Shown: one piece after another, positions 60,370 through 62,378 of the stretch
How positions within the stretch are numbered: the stretch's first letter is position 1
How the letters are laid out: every line of letters begins with the position of its first letter
Assembly: GCA_017469355.1 (NCBI GenBank)
Contig: JAFUGM010000035.1
Location: 1 to 62,378, forward strand
Source of the DNA: Solobacterium sp.
GTDB lineage: Bacteria > Bacillota_I > Bacilli_A > Erysipelotrichales > Erysipelotrichaceae
DNA length: 62,378 nucleotides
Direction: 5' to 3'
Translations under genes and position numbers: made by a program
Notes under the pieces: generated by a model
What the model was told of the DNA's origin: nothing
Database searches by the model: none
What the model saw: only the letters and a program-made list of their open reading frames with translations

Positions 60370-61907
60370 GTAACCAGCAACTGAGCACACGAACAAAGTA
60401 TTCCGTTAAGAATGCCGGGATTGCGATGTCCACTAAAATTCTGGCCATTGTTTTCGGCTTTTTTGCGCGTATGGTATTTACGCATACGCTGTCCATGGAA
60501 TATGTCGGTGTAAATGGCTTATTTACCAATATCCTTGGTGCACTGAACTTTGCGGATCTCGGAATTGGAACAGCGCTTGTCTATACGATGTATGAGCCGG
60601 TAGCCAAAGGGGATGTTTCGAAACAAAAGGCACTCATGAAGCTGTATGACCGGATGTATCGCATCATTGCGCTTGTGGTATTTGTGATCGGCGCTCTCAT
60701 GTTTCCGATTATCCGGGTGCTGGTTCATGATACGGATGGCGTTCATGGTGTGATGCTTATTTATTTCATGTTTCTGGCAAGGACGATCTTCTCCTATGTC
60801 ATGATGTATCGCTCCATGATCTTCCTGGCAAATCAGCGCAATTACGTCAATGACATGCTGGACAGCTTGTTTCTGGTTCTGCAGAACATCATTCAGATCA
60901 TCCTGCTGTTGGTTACCCGGAATTACTTCCTGTATCTTGCGGTATATGTCATTACCGTATTATTGCGAAATACCGTGATTTATCATCGGGCAGAACAGGA
61001 GTACCCTGAGGTGTTTGAACCATGTGAGGATACGGTGCCGGAAGAAGAACAGAAGGGGATTTACCGGAATCTCAAAGCGATGTTAATGCATAAGATCGGT
61101 GAAGTTCTCATCAATAACATCGATAACCTTACCCTGACAGCCATTGTCGGAATTACCGCGGTAGGAATGTATTCCAACTATTACCTGATTATCGGCAGTG
61201 TGCGTCAGATTATTGACCGGATCATTTATGGGATTGCCGGGTCGGTTGGGAATCTTGGGGCGACTGAAAAGAAGGAACATGTCCGGGAAGTGTTCCTCGG
61301 TACGTTCTTTCTTGTGGCGGCAGGGTATGGCCTTGCGGCGATCGCCTTATATGAACTGCTTGATATCTTTGTGGCCTCAAGCTTTGGGGCACAGTACGTA
61401 TTCCCGAAACTTGTGACGATGGTGTTATGCATCAACTTCTTCCTGAATGGGGTGCGCAGAGTGTCATTGATCTTCCGTGATTCGCTTGGGCTCTTCTGGA
61501 ATGATCGGTATAAAACGATTGTGGAATCCCTTGTCAATCTTGTGACCTCCATCATTCTGGCAAGAAAGCTGGGAACTGCAGGAGTATTTATTGGCACCTT
61601 CATCAGTATTGTCGGGGTATCCATGTGGGTAGAACCGCTGGTTCTGTATAAGGACTACTTTCAGGCTCCGGTATCTGAGTATTTCAGAAAGCTTGCAAAA
61701 TACTGCATTCTCTTTGCGCTGGCCTGGGGCGCTACCGATAGTCTTAACCGGGTAATTCCCTGGGGGAGTGAACTGATTCAGTATCTTGGAATGATTGTGA
61801 TCAGTATTGTGATACCGGTATTCTTCCTGGTAGTGATCAATCTCCGTACCCCGGAGTTCCGTTTTGTCATGTCTCATCTTCATCCAAAACAGGAGGAACA
61901 CGCATGA
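60366..61907 (+). CDS. Polysaccharide flippase (Wzx-like)
   Basis: The 513-residue protein has about 12-14 membrane helices. Its N-terminus matches Wzx/oligosaccharide translocases (VKNAGIAMSTKILAIVFGFF, then TLSMEYVGVNGLF). It moves lipid-linked repeat units across the membrane. Overlap with both neighbours shows translation coupling. Together with the Stealth gene it marks a second capsule block. Confidence 0.87.
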   Translation: MSNQQLSTRTKYSVKNAGIAMSTKILAIVFGFFARMVFTHTLSMEYVGVNGLFTNILGALNFADLGIGTALVYTMYEPVAKGDVSKQKALMKLYDRMYRIIALVVFVIGALMFPIIRVLVHDTDGVHGVMLIYFMFLARTIFSYVMMYRSMIFLANQRNYVNDMLDSLFLVLQNIIQIILLLVTRNYFLYLAVYVITVLLRNTVIYHRAEQEYPEVFEPCEDTVPEEEQKGIYRNLKAMLMHKIGEVLINNIDNLTLTAIVGITAVGMYSNYYLIIGSVRQIIDRIIYGIAGSVGNLGATEKKEHVREVFLGTFFLVAAGYGLAAIALYELLDIFVASSFGAQYVFPKLVTMVLCINFFLNGVRRVSLIFRDSLGLFWNDRYKTIVESLVNLVTSIILARKLGTAGVFIGTFISIVGVSMWVEPLVLYKDYFQAPVSEYFRKLAKYCILFALAWGATDSLNRVIPWGSELIQYLGMIVISIVIPVFFLVVINLRTPEFRFVMSHLHPKQEEHA

Positions 61908-62164
61908 AACAGATTATCATTCGTGAAGCTGGTGGGGTCTACTGGCTGATTAAAGCAGATCAGAGTGGAACTTATGTTCCTCCAATGATGGTCAATGACA
62001 GCGCCGCGGAATTGATCCGCCTGCTTCTGGAAGGAAACACGCCGCAGGAGTCTGCCCGTATTCTTTCCGAAGGGGAGGATGATCTTATTCCGGTAATTCT
62101 TAACGACATTCAATCGCTGTGTGAGGAAGTGCAAAAACAGCTTGGTGTACCCATCGGAGCTTGA
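61904..62164 (+). CDS. PqqD-like protein
   Basis: The 86-residue protein resembles PqqD/RRE-type peptide chaperones: a strand-rich start with VYWLIKADQSG, MMVNDSAAELIRLLLEGNTPQE, then a helix SARILSEGEDD and a C-terminal helix. PqqD proteins usually feed peptides to radical SAM enzymes or stand beside HPr-kinase-like proteins. Finding one overlapping a flippase gene is unusual. It overlaps the flippase stop by four bases. Confidence 0.75.
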   Translation: MKQIIIREAGGVYWLIKADQSGTYVPPMMVNDSAAELIRLLLEGNTPQESARILSEGEDDLIPVILNDIQSLCEEVQKQLGVPIGA

Positions 62165-62230
62165 ATATCTGTGCTGATTTTTGCCGGAATTAGGTAGTGA
62201 AGTTTCGCCTGTTTCGTCATAGAATAAATA

Positions 62231-62378
62231 GTGCATTGCACTGCACTTGTGTCTATTGCCGGGATTGTGATGGAGTTTACAGGTGATGCCAGGGCGATAC
62301 CAAAGCAGCTGGAACCATTTTATGTGTCCTCCGCAGAACATGTGGACCTTTCCATTCGAATTGTCTCTGGAAAGGGTG
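62231..62378 (+). CDS. Start of a gene, possibly HPr-kinase-like (partial)
   Basis: A frame open from 62228 to the window end reads SIAGIVMEFTGDARAIPKQL, then EPFYVSSAEHVDLSIRIVSG. This fits the N-terminal strand pattern of HPr-kinase-like proteins often found after PqqD. The start is unclear: GTG 62231, GTG 62249 and ATG 62270 are all possible and none has a good ribosome binding site. The rest lies outside the window. Confidence 0.4.
   Translation, partial: MHCTALVSIAGIVMEFTGDARAIPKQLEPFYVSSAEHVDLSIRIVSGKG

Overview
The window looks like a chromosomal stretch from a low-to-mid GC monoderm Bacillota, most plausibly Erysipelotrichia or a neighbouring gut, rumen or oral lineage. This rests on strong AGGAGG-type ribosome binding sites, a Gram-positive type IV pilus set without an outer-membrane secretin, a Feo system with a Cys-rich partner, small hydrophobic type I toxin genes and low-GC Firmicute-style insertion sequences. 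The genus cannot be fixed from sequence alone.

Layout. 1-21.2 kb is a surface-polysaccharide region: glycosyltransferases, an acyltransferase, a UDP-GlcNAc 4,6-dehydratase, a phosphodiester glycosidase, YfhO and two DUF6056-like membrane proteins, and an O-acylation pair (MBOAT plus SGNH-like partner). It ends with a CpsF-type transferase fused to a membrane domain. Two insertion sequences cut it: an IS1634-type element with an 84-bp target duplication and an ISAzo13-type element. 21.9-22.5 kb is a gene-free, strongly structured stretch with an atypical tRNA-Thr(UGU) inside. 22.5-36 kb carries pilB-pilT-pilC, one complete pilin gene, and an interspersed bank of five 5'-truncated pilin cassettes. 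Fic, YefM-YoeB and HigA-type genes, an IS21-like miniature element and a serine recombinase lie among or beside the cassettes, followed by two long pilin-like proteins. 36-41.3 kb holds a duplicated type I toxin-antitoxin unit, guanine deaminase and a large GGDEF/EAL protein. 41.4-45.7 kb holds the second pilus operon (pilin-like protein, pilD, pilM, pilN, pilO). 45.8-51.1 kb holds a GT2 glycosyltransferase, a mannose-1-phosphate guanylyltransferase and a second GGDEF/EAL protein. 51.3-59.2 kb holds two different AAA ATPase/nuclease-like proteins, an AraC-feoA-feoB-Cys-rich operon and a Ppx/GppA protein. 59.4-62.4 kb returns to polysaccharide functions (Stealth phosphotransferase, flippase, PqqD-like protein and the start of another gene).

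The most notable system is the pilin bank. The complete pilin gene at 26630-27031 supplies the leader and the first 13 mature residues. Five further cassettes, in both orientations, all begin at exactly the same internal codon (mature Gly14), stay open to a stop codon, mostly carry their own terminator, and have no start codon or ribosome binding site. Each could become a complete pilin by one crossover at the shared 5' block. Three are inverted relative to the expressed gene, so inversion would swap the pilin body without losing DNA. Direct-repeat deletion to cassette 3 would remove the Fic gene and YefM-YoeB. This resembles pilin antigenic variation or a shufflon but is built differently from the Neisseria, Moraxella and R64 systems. 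Switching itself is an inference that needs read-level or PCR evidence.

The pilus looks c-di-GMP-linked: PilB has an N-terminal MshEN-like domain and two large GGDEF/EAL proteins lie within about 25 kb. The surface-glycan genes, pilus and adhesin-like minor pilin together suggest a variable, host- or biofilm-facing surface.
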